DNA of 64,000 nucleotides from Aureobasidium sp. EXF-3400 (Eukaryota > Ascomycota > Dothideomycetes > Dothideales > Saccotheciaceae), in contig SWBL01000227.1 in NCBI GenBank assembly GCA_024195585.1, positions 20,549 to 84,548 on the forward strand, in the 5' to 3' direction. The notes below the pieces were generated by a model. That model did not search any database. It saw only the letters and a program-made list of their open reading frames with translations, and was not told the DNA's origin. The position numbers and the translations under genes are program-made. Positions 11,969 through 23,295 of this stretch are shown here, piece after piece (position 1 is the first letter of the stretch; the number at the start of each line of letters is the position of its first letter).

Positions 11969-12240
11969 AAATGGCAGTAGCGAACAACTTCTCGTTCTAA
12001 ACTTTAGTACCAAGGAGAGCGAAGAAGTCGGGATCATAGACGGTCATAGATTGAGCTCCAGACCATTGACTCAGAATTTGGCTGCCGAGTCTAACGTAAA
12101 TGGTAGGCGTTGTTTGGCGTAAGGAACATCTCGCGGAGGAGTTCGGTTGCACCTTGGCCCATTGTTGCTTCCTGCTCCTCGTGCAGCTGGTTCCCGATGT
12201 CAGCGACTTCCGCTTATACAAACTCGTGCCTCCTGCTCTT
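11969..12240 (-). pseudogene. Fragment of an MFS quinate/sugar permease gene (relic)
   Basis: Read on the minus strand, this segment matches part of the intact permease gene at about 24094-24366: the same peptide run GLGSQ(V/I)LSQWSGAQSMTV, then DPDFFALLGTK, preceded by the QLHEEQEATMGQG region. The match is broken by a frameshift in the stretch corresponding to YRLYIGL and by a stop where the intact gene has Gly-Gln-Asn. Homology ends abruptly at both sides, after the FATAIF codons on one side and near the cytosolic loop start on the other. Differences include transversions as well as transitions. It is a dead, truncated paralogue copy rather than a gene. A further match of about 30 bp around the FATAI codons occurs at 10641-10672 in the same orientation. 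Confidence 0.85.
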
Positions 12241-12404
12241 TGATGTCACTCTGTGTCGATCAGCAATGCAATAAGATACAATGATTAGACAAACATGATA
12301 ATCCTTTTTCATTTCTTCAATTCCCACAAATACGTGTAAAAAGCGCCGCTGTTCTTACCCTCCATTTCGTTTGGAGTCTATAGCTCCTGCCTCCCGCTTC
12401 TCAT

Positions 12405-15261
12405 CTAAATCTCTGTGTCCGTTTGCGGTGATGCTGGCTCGTCGGCCTCATCTGCTGCAACTGGTGCTGCATTGGCCTCTGCTTCCTCGGCCTCAACACC
12501 ACCATCTGCAGTCTCCTCTTCTTGCTCCTCTGCCTCTGCCTCGACTTCTTCCTCTTCATCACCAACATCGATCAAATCGTGGCTTTTGCTGCCTCCATCC
12601 TTTTCAAGCTGGAGATATGAGTCCCACTCGGGGAAGAGGTCTGCATCGCCTTCGCCATCGGTGGGCGGTACACCCAATAGTCTGGCGACCTTGGCCTTGC
12701 CGTTTGACTCGAGCCCTTGCTTCCATAGTTTGGCAATCTCGGACGCCCGGCTAGGAAGGTAGGTCTGGGCGAAAAGGACGGCTTCGGCGGTACGGTCGGT
12801 GCGGATCAGGAGGTCGATACATGCGTTCAAGTCGCCAACTTGCCACAAGCAGCTGAAAGCCACGTTGCGAGCACCGGCGTCATCAGCCTGCTGGGCCAGT
12901 TTCCTCAGACCGGCCTCGTTGCAGCTTGAAGTGTAGAGTAGAAGCAAACTGCCCATATCCTTGGCGTGAGTGAAACATTCCTCTGCGAGGCGCATGTTCC
13001 AGGCTGTGAGTGCGGCATCACCAACAGTCTTCCACTTGTGCTCAACGTCGGCTTCACGAGCAAGCTCGAGAGCAATGTCCAATTGGTTCAAGCCGAGTGC
13101 GAGTTCGAAACGGTGCTCAGAATCAGTGGCGACCTCCAAAGCTTGCTCCTTGTAACCCTGTCCTTCAAGGAAGCGAGCAATCTTCGACTTCTGATCCTCG
13201 GGAATATCGGGGAGCATTTCGTTGGCGGCATCGAGATCACCGCGCAATACGAGTGTCTGGTATTCGATAACAGATAGCGAAAGAGCGAACGAGACAATCT
13301 GAACATCCTTGTCGGCAACGTAGACACGGCCGTCGCGAGGAATATAACCAAGAACGTAGTGAGGAGAATCGAAGTGCGAGATAGTGTATGTTTGGTCACC
13401 AACAAGGTAGTTCAAACGGTTAGTGCTGTTAGTGTAGACGAAGCAGTCACCGACCCATTGACCAGTGCGGACACTATATTGTCAGTTAGTATATCTCAAC
13501 TAGAAAGTCAGATTTAGAATGGCATACCTCTCGTTGACATCCGTGACGACCTCGAAGGCGGCTTCAACACCATCCTCGTCAGCCTCGCCTGCTTGGAGGG
13601 CAGCCTGGTACTCCTCGCGAGAGAAGCGGAGAACGTAGAATGTGTCTTCACAAGCAAGAGTGACAAGCTCGCCGCTTTCTGACCAGTAAACCTGACAAGA
13701 GTGTTAGCTTCCACCAGTATACGTATATCGACAGTAACTCACGTTCTTGGGGTCAACTTCGATTCTGCGGACAAGCTGACCTGACTCCCAGTCAAAGAAG
13801 CCAATACCGCCCTGTCCCTTGACACCGAGTAGAACACCGCCGCTGAGACCCTCTGCCTGGAAGCCAATATCAAGGACCGCCTTCTCCTTGAAGTTGCGGA
13901 AAGTCTTGACAGACATGGAAGACTCGCGAATGGCATAATCCTTGTCGTTCTCCTTAGATCCCCAAGCAAAGTCGAGAGCCGAGCCAAAGGCCTGGTTTCT
14001 CAATGCAAGAGCAGTGTAGATGATGTATTCACCATCACCACACACAGCGACGAAACGACCGTTGGGAGAGTGGATGAGAGTTTGAGGGTAGATTTCGGTG
14101 GAGCCAAGATCCTTCGAAGGCAAAGTAAGAGGCGAGCCATCTGTGAGAGATTTGTCTCCGCCCTTGATGACAGCAGTGAGGATATCGTTGTGACGGGCCC
14201 AAATAATCTTTCCAGAGTTGTCCATGGATACAGCGGGTTCCTCACGACCCATCTTGACAACAACAGCACCATCGTCGAAACCCATAGCAATGCCTTGGCG
14301 GCCGCGCTGGTAGCTGACACACCATGCACGTTCCAGACCATAGTTGAGAGATTGTTCGAGACGGTAGGTGTTGGCGTGCCAGATCTTGACGGTGCCGTCT
14401 TCGGAACCGGAGATGATGACAGGCAATTCAGGGTGGTAGCAGGCAAAGGAAACGTTGCTGGTGTGACCCTCGAGGGTTGCGATCAGAGCCTTGGTAGTGT
14501 AATCCCAGATCTTGACCGTGCGATCGTCCGAGGTGGTGAGCAGGTAGGGCTTGTCGGATTGAGGGTAGTAATCGACGTGATTTACACCCTTGGTGTCATG
14601 TGCGTCGAGGGTGTAGTTTGCGGTGCTTGAGCCCAGACTCCAGATCTTGACGGTGCGGTCCAAACAGGCCGAAGCAAAGGTGTTTGTGTCCTTGGGGTTG
14701 ATGGCCAGACCCATAACGTAGTGGCTGTGACCCTCGAAAATCTGCACACACTTCCATCCTCTCTCCCAATCCCAAAGCTTGATTGTCATGTCATCCGAGG
14801 CAGTCAAGACAAAGGGCTGTGTGGGGTGGACGACTATGGCGCGGATGTAGTCGGGGTGTGCTTCGAACGAGGTGATCTTCTCGGATGTGTTGTAGTTGTA
14901 GACGCGTAATTGGAAATCATCGGAACCGCAGACAATCCAGTTCTTGCGCGCAATGAAGCGTCCAGCTCGTACGGGTACATCGGTGAGTTCGAATGTCTTG
15001 ACGATGGCTTGTGTCTCGTATGACCAGATGTATACGTGGCCTGCAACTCGGGTCAGATTTGTCGTTTAGGAAGGGCTAGCGGAGGAGCATACCGCTGTAG
15101 AGGGTTGTGAGGATCTGTGCTTGGTCAGTCAACAGTGTCTTGAGGCCTTGTTCCTGTAAACTTACCCATGGCTCGGTGGGATGGAAGTCGATGCCCTTTA
15201 CTCGCTCAGAGCGGGCAAAGAGTTGTCTCTGTACATCAAGGTGCGTGTGAGCTGTGGCCAT
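12405..15261 (-). CDS. SEC27: Coatomer beta' subunit (COPI), WD40 protein
   Basis: Subunit of the COPI coat that sorts KKXX cargo for Golgi-to-ER retrieval. Minus-strand exons in transcript order are 15261-15166, 15114-15093, 15040-13743, 13691-13528 and 13473-12405, totalling 882 aa. Exon 2 is a 22-nt microexon; without it the first WD blade (ILTTLYSG|HVYIWSYE) is lost. The N-terminal half holds the WD40 repeats (TASDDMTIKLWDWE, SACLDRTVKIWSL, TTSDDRTVKIWDY, SGSEDGTVKIWHA). These are followed by the coatomer WD-associated region and an alpha-helical solenoid (NEMLPDIPEDQKSKIARFLE). The last 60 or so residues are strongly acidic and Ala/Glu-rich. The start MATAHTHLDVQRQLFARSERVKG is the usual beta'-COP N-terminus. 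Confidence 0.95.
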
Positions 15262-15779
15262 AATGGTTGTGTTGAGTGTTGGCTGCTTGTTCTAACCTTC
15301 ACGTCCAGGCGCATTCTGGCCACTGGTCCAGCTTATGCAAGGGGTGGTGCTTTGTCTATCCCGGAGAGTTCCTGACTCTTGTGTCGCGGTGTCCCTGGGG
15401 ATTGCGAAGTGACAATACAAATTAATGGCGAGTTACAATTCAATCAATCTTGTTGCTGTTGGCAGCTGGAGCTGTAAACTTGTCCACTCCCTAACTCCAC
15501 CATTCAAGCACGGGCCATCAACCCCTGCTTTCTGCCCGTGTTGCGACTTCCCTCGAAGCCTGTCTCCACTCTTCGCAGGTCACTTTGAGACTCTCGAGCA
15601 CAAGTCACTTCTATTCCATCAAGATGCGCATATACACTGGAGCACGCTTGTACTATCACGAGGAAACGTTGAGATGCTTCGCAGATTCGTGCTGCAGCAC
15701 AAAACATCATTGTGATTTGTTCCGATAAAGGAGGAAAGAACAACTAGCCCTTCTCTCATCTGGACGAGGGAGGACACGT

Positions 15780-17241
15780 CTAATGTCTCTGCTCAACCTC
15801 GTGGCTCATCGACATGCGATTGGGCGTGGTAGGTCTGCTCGTTCTGTTGCCGAATGCAATGTTCTCCCTCAGCGCAATGTACTCGCTGTCCGCATAACCC
15901 AAAGCTCCGTGAATCTCTGTGCTCTTGAGTCCGCGGATCCTCTTAATCTCCGCTGCTGAGTAGTTGACCAGCGCTCTACCGACCTCGAACGGTGCAGGGT
16001 CTTCCTTCTCATACTCGAATGACCCTCTTGACTTGCGCTGCACCACCACTATCCGTACCGCTTCCTGCTGTGCAAAGCTTCCCTCAACCTCTACTACGCC
16101 TGCTGGCAACAGACCTGCCTTGTCAGCCAGTGCTCTGTGTGCGCCTTTGTCGATGTAAATCGTTCCGTGTGGCGCGAGACCGTAAAGCAGCCAGAAGTAT
16201 CGGTCTCTGATGGGATGAAGATCGGGGATGAAGCGAGTGTGTAACGGAGGTAGTGATGGCGCATCTAGTTTGGGTGTCGCGGTTCCATTCGTGCTTGACC
16301 CTTCGTGCAGAACGGCTTTCTTTACGAGCGAGGAGTCTTCCAGAGTCAAGTTGCTTGTCGAGTTACTCAAAGGTTCTGTACCTTCGGTTGAACTTTGTCG
16401 CGACGAGCGTTTAGCTGCGAGTTCCTCTGCCTTCTTGGATTCGGCATATGTGACGATATTGGCAATGTTTCCAGGCTTGTCTGAACGGGTGATGATAGTT
16501 GTCACACCCGCGGACGTCGCTAATCGAGCAGCAGTGATCTTGGTGGCCATGCCGCCAGTGCCCACAGACGAACCTGCGCTGGAGACATCGGCGACAAGAT
16601 CTCCAATATCCTCGACAACCTCAATGGCTTTGGCGTTGGGATTTGAGCGAGGGTTGCTGTCGTACAGGCAGTCCACGTCTGTCATGAGGAACAGATAATC
16701 GGCCTGGACCATGGCAGCAGTAATAGCGGAAAGGGTGTCGTTGTCACCAAACTTGATCTCAGCAACAGACAAGGTGTCGTTCTCGTTGACGATAGGAATA
16801 ACACCCATGTGGATCAGTTCGATGAATGTGTTCTGTGCGTTAAGGTACTGGGTGCGGTCGGCGATGTCGTTTCGTGTGAGCAGGATCTGAGCGATTGGCT
16901 GTCTCCTGTGCATAAACAACTGATCCCAGAGACTCATGAGCTTGCACTGTCCAATGGCAGCCAGAGCCTGAACCTGAGGGAGATGTTTCGGTCTGCGTTC
17001 CATGTTCATGTGGCCCAGAGCGACGCCAATGGCGCCCGAGGATACAATGACTACGCGATGTCCATCTTTCTGTAGTTTGCAAGCTGTTTCGACGATGGTG
17101 GAGAGGATTGAGAGGAGAGGTTCGTGGCTCTTTTCGTCAACGATTGACGAGGTGCCTGGACGCAAGGGTCAGCATTGAGTTGCGAATATAGCTGGGAGTG
17201 ATGATACCAAGTTTAATGACAATAGTAAGATGTTTCTTCAT
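15780..17241 (-). CDS. PRO1: Glutamate 5-kinase
   Basis: First step of proline synthesis: phosphorylates glutamate to gamma-glutamyl phosphate. Exons in transcript order are 17241-17208 (11 codons plus one base, MKKHLTIVIKL) and 17155-15780, giving 469 aa. The spliced N-terminus restores the nucleotide-binding KLGTSSIV motif. The amino-acid kinase domain follows with VSSGAIGVALG, VNENDTLS and FGDNDTLSA, and GTGGMATKITAA marks the end of the kinase fold. After a Ser/Thr-rich insert (about residues 260-320) comes a C-terminal PUA domain with GTIYIDKGAHRAL. It shares a 232-bp divergent promoter with ATP23. Confidence 0.95.
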
Positions 17242-17473
17242 GGTGCAGGTTCTTCCGTGCAGAAGCAACCGCAAGTGTGCAATTTCACATGTCTGGTATA
17301 GAGTTGACTGACGAGTGAATCATGATTTGTAGGGCGGAAAACAAAGGCGGGGCGCTGCCGTCACCGCTCGGCCAATCGCGATCCATGTCTATTCTGAGGC
17401 CTCCGCTCCGCGACCTCGACAAGATTGAAATCATTCAATCTGCACAATCATACTCGAATCACACATTAAAACC
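17242..17473. promoter_or_regulatory. Short divergent promoter between PRO1 and ATP23
   Basis: The start codons of the two genes are 232 bp apart and point away from each other. No TATA box is evident. Both promoters must fit, and probably overlap, in this interval. Confidence 0.5.
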
Positions 17474-18243
17474 ATGTCGTCGCAAAGCAATACAAACTCA
17501 CTACCGGAGACGACAGCGGCAAAGTCGCCATCCGTACCTACACCAGACCAAGATTTCTACACCTGGTCGACTTTCTTCAACATCCTGACTGGAGGCGCAA
17601 CGCCGCAAGAAAGAGAAGCCTACTTCGACATCAAAGACACAATCAATGAAGAACGTGACATCGCACGCGCAGAAAAGGATCGCAAATGGCTGCTCGAATA
17701 CTCGCCCATAGTGCGATTTATGCGCCACAACATCAACTTGCTGGGCCATGACTTGAATGAGACAAATATGCGCGTTAAGCGCTGCACCACACAGCAGAGT
17801 GGTGGCTTTGACCCGGACTTTGGCATCTTGCTGTGCGCCAATAAATTCAGAAACAGAGGTCATATGGAGGATACCATGGCCCATGAGATGGTCCACGCCT
17901 ACGATCATTTGAGGTTCAAGCTGGATCCTCTGGACCTCAGACATGCTGCGTGTATGGAGGTATGTCAAGATCGCCGAAGCTCAATTCGAGAGTTATTCTG
18001 ATCGTAAAATTCTAGATCCGCGCATCCACTCTGTCAGGAGAATGCCGTTTCGGTCGCGAGTTCTTTACTCGTGGACAATGGAACATTACACAACAGCTTC
18101 AAGAGTGTGTACGAAGGAGAGCTACCTTGTCAGTCGCCAACAGACCGAGCTGCAAAGACAATGCACACGCCGCTCGAGTCGTTGATGAAGTCTGGGACAG
18201 CTGCTTCAATGACACCAGACCCTTTGACGAGATCTACAAGTAA
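17474..18243 (+). CDS. ATP23: Mitochondrial inner membrane protease Atp23
   Basis: Metalloprotease of the intermembrane space that matures the mitochondrially encoded ATP synthase subunit 6 and helps Fo assembly. Exons 17474-17959 and 18016-18243 give 237 aa. The zinc-protease signature HEMVH (His137-Glu138-...-His141) is intact, in the context [10 protein letters not shown]. Conserved blocks include CNKCMEV-like Cys positions (the segment [21 protein letters not shown]) and, after the splice, [12 protein letters not shown], then TRPFDEIYK at the end. The 56-nt intron ends in a TCTAG acceptor and must be removed to read past residue 162. The gene ends tail-to-tail with the Aurora kinase gene. 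Confidence 0.95.
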
Positions 18244-18662
18244 TCTGCTTCTGGTCTTGTATCCTTGACACTTCTCCTCTCTCTTTTTTTTTATTGCATA
18301 GCATTGGCGTTGATACCCGAGTCTTGATCTATATACCAGCTTCAAGAGATGGCGAAGATCTATTGGAGCGAAGAGATCAACCGTTGTCACGTACATTCAG
18401 TTCGAAAATCGTTGTGAAATAGAGACAATTGTCTCAATTGATTCGGAATATGCTGATCCTTGAATGTGAAAAGAAAAGGTCGACAATGCACCAACCGACG
18501 TAACTCAATTATGCGTAACCCAGAACTCCCCTCTCACCATGCATCTCGCCTTGTAGGCGGGCTCATAAACGCCCATGTCAAACTGAAGCCCCGGGATATC
18601 CTAGAGAAAATGCAACCTACCTTGAACTCCTTTGGTCGTAACTATGCCACTCGTCTTCAATC

Positions 18663-19969
18663 TCATTCGCTTGGGCGTTGTTTGTTGCTGCTGGCAGAGG
18701 TTCTGTTATATGCTCGCTCGCCCTTGACACAGTGCTTGATGATCCAAGGATGTTGCTCCACCTCGTGCAATGGGATTCTCTTCTCCGGGTCTAAAACAAG
18801 CAACTGCGATCATGTTAGCAACCCAGTCTTCGACAGCGCAATGTCGTCGTGAACGTACCTTCTTGATCAAGTCTTTTGCTTCGGCGCTCACAAATGGAGG
18901 AATTGTCATTTCTCCACGAGCAATACGCTTTTGTGTCATTGAAGGAGTGTCCTCAAAGGGCGCCTCTCCCACAAGGAACTCGTACGTCAAGACACCCAGA
19001 CTCCACAAGTCGACCTTCTCGTTGTACCAGTTCTCGTCCTTGCCGGGCTTCAACATCTCTGGGGGCAGGTAGTCGAGGGTTCCGCACATGGTGTTTCTCC
19101 TGTTGTTGGGAGCGTGTACCGACCAGCCAAAGTCACTAATCTTGATTTCGCCGTGGATACCAACCAGAATGTTCTCGGGCTTGATGTCGCGGTGAATGAC
19201 GTGCTTCTTATGCAGGTATTTGAGAGCGGCGCACATCTGTGCAACGTATGAGGCGGCCTTCCACTCAGGGAAGCGCTGCTCGCGACGCAGGTGCTTGTAA
19301 AGCTCACCCTTGCCAGCGAACTCGAGGATCAGGAAGATGCGCTTGCTGTCGTGGAAGTGGCCGAACAGACGGAGAATGTTGGGGTGGGCGAGATTTGACT
19401 GAATCTCGATTTCTCGGCGGACTTGTTTCTCGACCTTTCCTTGCTGGAGCTCGATCTTGTGCAGGACCTTGAGCGCGCAGACGAAGCCACTAGAGCGGTC
19501 TCGTGCCAGGTAAACTCTTCCGAACTTTCCCTTACCGAGCGGCTTTCCAATCTCAAACATGCCGAGGTGAAACTGTCTGGGTGTCGAGGGTTGTTGAGGG
19601 ATGGATGATAGCACAGATTGGGGGTCTGAGCGGCGAGGCTCTGAGTCGGACGACCTTTGTGCTGCTTGTGACGGAAGAGTGATTTTGGCGATTGTGGCGG
19701 CTGTGTTTGCGCCATTGGCAGAGTACAGCGAGTTCTTTGCGGCATTGGCGGGCAGCTTCTGCAGTGGAAGCTTTAGTCGGTTGGCTGCGGCGGCGGCGCC
19801 CAAGCTAGAGATTGATATCGATCCCTGTGTCTGGTGTCAGTCGTGGTTCTTGTTGTCTGGCATCTCGTCGCTGACAACAACGTACCTTTGATTTGTGCGA
19901 GTTTTGGTCGTGGTTTTCATCATTGACCGAGATGCCCTCGAAGCGGGACTCGAGTGACTGAACGTCCAT
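18663..19969 (-). CDS. IPL1: Aurora-type serine/threonine kinase (Ipl1/Ark1)
   Basis: Chromosomal passenger complex kinase controlling kinetochore attachment and cytokinesis. Exons in transcript order are 19969-19886, 19824-18859 and 18803-18663, giving 396 aa. The kinase domain starts at about residue 110 with [13 protein letters not shown], then ALKVL (catalytic Lys), HRDIKPEN (catalytic loop), [10 protein letters not shown] (Mg-binding and Aurora-specific) and the activation-loop [13 protein letters not shown] with its phosphorylatable Thr. I chose the third-exon acceptor at 18804 because it yields [16 protein letters not shown], the canonical Aurora sequence. The nearer TTTTAG downstream would break the frame. 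The N-terminus is variable as in other fungi. Its start lies 299 bp from that of TIP41, facing away. Confidence 0.95.
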
Positions 19970-20268
19970 GGTTGTAGTCGAAGGGGTAAGAGTTTCAGTT
20001 GTTGCTGTATGGTCAATGGGCAGTTGGTGTTGTTCGGGGTTGGGCGGTTGAAGGTCGATGGTTTTGCGAAAAGGAATCAAGTTTATTGTTGACAAAACAA
20101 CAAAGATGACGGCGCCCGGCAACCGACGCCAAGCCTTCTCCAGGAACCGCCGCCTGCATGGCTGCACCGCTCGCTGGAGATTCGACAAGAGAGCTTCTAT
20201 CAGATCAGATCAAATTATCTATCAACACAAAAAGTGCTCTCCGTCTTGGTTGGTCTGATCAGAAAACC
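19970..20268. promoter_or_regulatory. Divergent promoter between Aurora kinase and TIP41
   Basis: Start codons are 299 bp apart in head-to-head orientation. A further in-frame ATG for the TIP41 frame exists at 20158, so transcripts starting early could add 37 residues. No clear TATA element seen. Confidence 0.4.
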
Positions 20269-21159
20269 ATGGCTTCTAATCGAGATCAGCTAGACACCCA
20301 GGGTGCTGAAATTATTGTTTCGCGCAACAAGCAATGGCGAATCAGTACCCGCAAAAGACCCATCCTCAAGGCCGGTCCCATCGACGATATGAACGAGAAA
20401 CTTGGAATCCCTGTACCCGAAATGATCTTTGGTGATAACCTCGTTGCTATCGAGCATGTTCCCTCTGGCTGGGCTGTCGACTTCAACGCTTTCGATGCTC
20501 TTGACCGCGTCTCCAAGACTGCCGATGGCATGTTGCAGGTTGCATATTCCAAGGAGTGGCAGAAAGATCGGTATGTGCTGTGCTGCATGACTTCTGCAAT
20601 GATGTCGAGTCTAACAATGCTGACCTTATTCGACTCCCCCAGCCAACATCATCATGAAGGTATCAAGGAAGTCGTCAAGCCATTCGACTGGTCTTACAGC
20701 ACAGACTTCAAAGGCCACACTCATAGTCCAGATCCTGCTGTCGTCTGGCAGCCGACTGATCAGTCTAAGGATCCTATCAGAACCGACCTTCTCTCCCGCC
20801 CGGATCCTATACTTTTCTACGACGACGTAATCTTCTATGAAGACGAGCTGGCTGACAACGGCATCGCCATCTTCAGCTGCAAGATTCGTGTCATGGGCGA
20901 ACGACTTCTCCTCTTGTGTAGGTTCTTCCTGCGTCTAGATGGAGTCATCGTGCGCGTTAGAGACACGCGTATCTACATCGAGTTGGCTTCCAAGACCGTC
21001 ATCCGACAGTACACTGCCAAGGAGGAATCATACGATGTCGTCCAATCCAAGCTGCAGATGCACAGAGAGAATATCCCGGAGGTCCTCCGTGATGCCAATC
21101 GCATCGCCCCTCTTCTGCGGACGGTTGAGGATACCATGGACAAAGTCACCATCCCTTGA
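20269..21159 (+). CDS. TIP41: TIP41-like TOR-pathway regulator
   Basis: Regulator of PP2A-type phosphatase (via Tap42) in TOR signalling. Exons 20269-20570 and 20643-21159 give 272 aa. The hallmark PEMIFGDNLVAIEHVPSGW is at about residues 40-60, followed by FNAFDALDRV and AYSKEWQK. The splice gives KDRQHHHEGIKEVVKPFDW, matching the family. YDDVIFYEDELADNG and the long helical end are also typical. I chose ATG 20269 (context AAAACCATGG) over an in-frame ATG at 20158, because the extra 37 residues are not family-like. The 72-nt intron is in frame and stop-free, so unspliced mRNA would encode a 24-residue insertion. Confidence 0.93.
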   Translation: MASNRDQLDTQGAEIIVSRNKQWRISTRKRPILKAGPIDDMNEKLGIPVPEMIFGDNLVAIEHVPSGWAVDFNAFDALDRVSKTADGMLQVAYSKEWQKDRYVLCCMTSAMMSSLTMLTLFDSPSQHHHEGIKEVVKPFDWSYSTDFKGHTHSPDPAVVWQPTDQSKDPIRTDLLSRPDPILFYDDVIFYEDELADNGIAIFSCKIRVMGERLLLLCRFFLRLDGVIVRVRDTRIYIELASKTVIRQYTAKEESYDVVQSKLQMHRENIPEVLRDANRIAPLLRTVEDTMDKVTIP

Positions 21160-23295
21160 ATCCGGAAAAAGCATCTCTAGTAGCTCTCCAGTCTCAGCAC
21201 CAACCAAATCGGTCTGGCCATACCTTGCCTTGCCTTCTTCTCCGCGGGCAATTGTCCAAACGAGGACATTCCGACAAAGTGTTTCCGCTCCACCTTCCAA
21301 GACTTAAGCGCTGGATAGTACCTGGTACACAACGCCTCGACGGCTGAGGCGCATCCTGGGATCTGCTTTGCCCTCTCCGCACTTGTCGCCGATCGGTTCG
21401 AATTATCGTGTCTAGAGACGGAGATCTGAGTCTTTACAGGTATTCTAGGTCATATCGACACGAGTTGCTCCGATCAGTCAGATACCCCAGCAAGACCCCG
21501 CCTTTCATTCGGAAGAGACCGTGAGCATCTGTCTTGTATAACGGCACGAATCGGTACGATGGTGTCACGCTATCGAGTGGATGCCTGTGGATCTTCTCGC
21601 GAGTCGCTGGGGGCTTTTGCTCGCTGAAGGCCTCCAAACCTTGTCAATACGCAATTTTATATGCATGCGCGGATAGATTAAGCGCGCGGAGGACCCCACA
21701 ATATCACAATCCTTCCCAGCATCCAAGAATCATACAAATTCCGTTCCTGAGCCCTCAAGCATCGCAGACGCATATCTGTATTCGATGTCGATGGATTTTG
21801 ATAATGTTCCGAGAGTGCCCGTAGTCTCGAAGTATCAGAGTGCCTCACAAGCCAAAAGCAAGAGAAGCAAGCAAGCCAAGAAAGCCTTCGCGAGCTTCTG
21901 AGTGCTTTAGTCCAGGGCGGTTGGACGTTCAACAGTCTTCTTTTGCCAAGGAACGGAGCCAATCCTGCTGCAAAATTGCTTACCGATACCAAGAAAAGTG
22001 GCGTCCCGACTCCATCTGATGACCATTGTTTGCCGTCTGGCCACATGCCCTGTTGCATTGACCAACCATGATAATACGAAGCGTTTCGACAGTGGTGTCA
22101 TCAACCTACACGAAGTTACATGCCAACACGTCTGGCTAAAGTAAGAACCTGTGCATCACTTTGCCAGGCAGTCTACATCAGTGCGAGTACCCCGTTTGGT
22201 CTCTCGGCTACCGATTGATACAACCAATTGCCTAGACATCGCTAGTTGAAAGCTTCTAGGAATAGGGATAGATCGCTTTGCGAGTCAATCTGCTGTTCGG
22301 CATGCCGAAATTCTAGCGTTGCCGTGTCGGTAAAAAACCACCTAGGTCTCAGGCGCATACAATATAATCCTCTGCACCGTCTGCCAAGATACTCCTGTCC
22401 GGATTCTCCACTCTTCACACCACTCCGTGCCAACAAACCGGCTGTTGGAGACATGGATCTTTCTGGTGTTGGGAACGGTCTACCTAGGGTTATGCTTGGA
22501 GTCATGCCTAGTCAGTATTTCACTGGCACTGTCTCAACTTGCGGTTTTGTGATTCGAGGGATAGGTTTGTTGCGGCATGGCTCGACCAAAAAAGCATCGC
22601 GTCGGATAAAGAAGCCCTCGTGTGCTTGCTCCCGAAGCACGTTTCATTCGGTAGATGCACAGACCATCGGTCTCGGGATGAGAGTCTAGGACCCATAACT
22701 GCCCCCAGAATCTCCGCATTGATAGGCGTGCCCCAGAAAGAAGGAAGTTACGGTGAAGTCAGAAAACTTCACGCTGCTTGTTGACGTTGCTACAACTCGA
22801 TTAACATCAGTTGGACCAATCCTTTACTACGGCAAGTCCACAGCAAGTCCAGAAGCCATATGCTAGACGGCAAGTCACGGCTACAGAGCCTCGAGCCGAC
22901 CATCTGGACTTCTCGCCGGACGTTGCATACTTGCAGTCGGTCAGCACCGAAACTTACAAGGACCGAGCGAGAACAAACAGGCACACCTTCGACGCCACGT
23001 GCCTTGGCTGTACCCCATACCGGACTTGGCAGCCATGGCGGATCGGCTGCACACCCCACGCGAATTGAATCCGGGGATAGTTTTTTCTCCAGATCAATCG
23101 ATTCTGGATGTGGAGTCCGCCTGGAACGGTCAGCACGTTCGCCAATGAGCAGCAATGAAATGATGGGTGGGTACGCTGGGGGCACAGAGGTCAAGATGGT
23201 ATAAAGCAAGGCAGGCCTGCTACCATTTCTCCACCATCCCACTCCTCTCACTACCTTTCTCCTCTCTTCCTCTTATCACCTCTCAATCCGCCAAC
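21160..23295. other. Gene-free interval and upstream region of the permease gene
   Basis: About 2.1 kb with only short, unconvincing frames on both strands. The right end serves as the permease promoter: a TATAAA at 23200 and two sites fitting the carbon-repressor consensus SYGGRG (CCGGGG near 23072 and CTGGGG near 23176) lie within about 230 bp of the start codon. I see nothing else I can support. Confidence 0.5.
23200..23205 (+). promoter_or_regulatory. TATA box of the permease gene
   Basis: TATAAA located 96 bp upstream of the ATG at 23296, followed by a pyrimidine-rich stretch (CT-rich, 23220-23290) typical of a fungal transcription start region. Confidence 0.55.

Larger units (their letters stand above)
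10266..12404. other. Gene-poor interval with transporter relics and coding-like fragments
   Basis: About 2.1 kb without an intact gene. It contains the decayed transporter fragment at 11969-12240, a tiny second match at 10641-10672, and a minus-strand open stretch at 11340-11765 (141 codons) that is coding-like but has no recognisable domain. A frame on the same strand at about 11785-11960 also looks coding, but a stop separates the two. I see no tRNA and no transposon ends. Confidence 0.5.

Noticed and set aside
22790..23251. 153-codon minus-strand frame upstream of the permease
   Set aside because: No domain, lies over the promoter, and has many Arg/Ser codons as expected for a chance frame in GC-balanced DNA.
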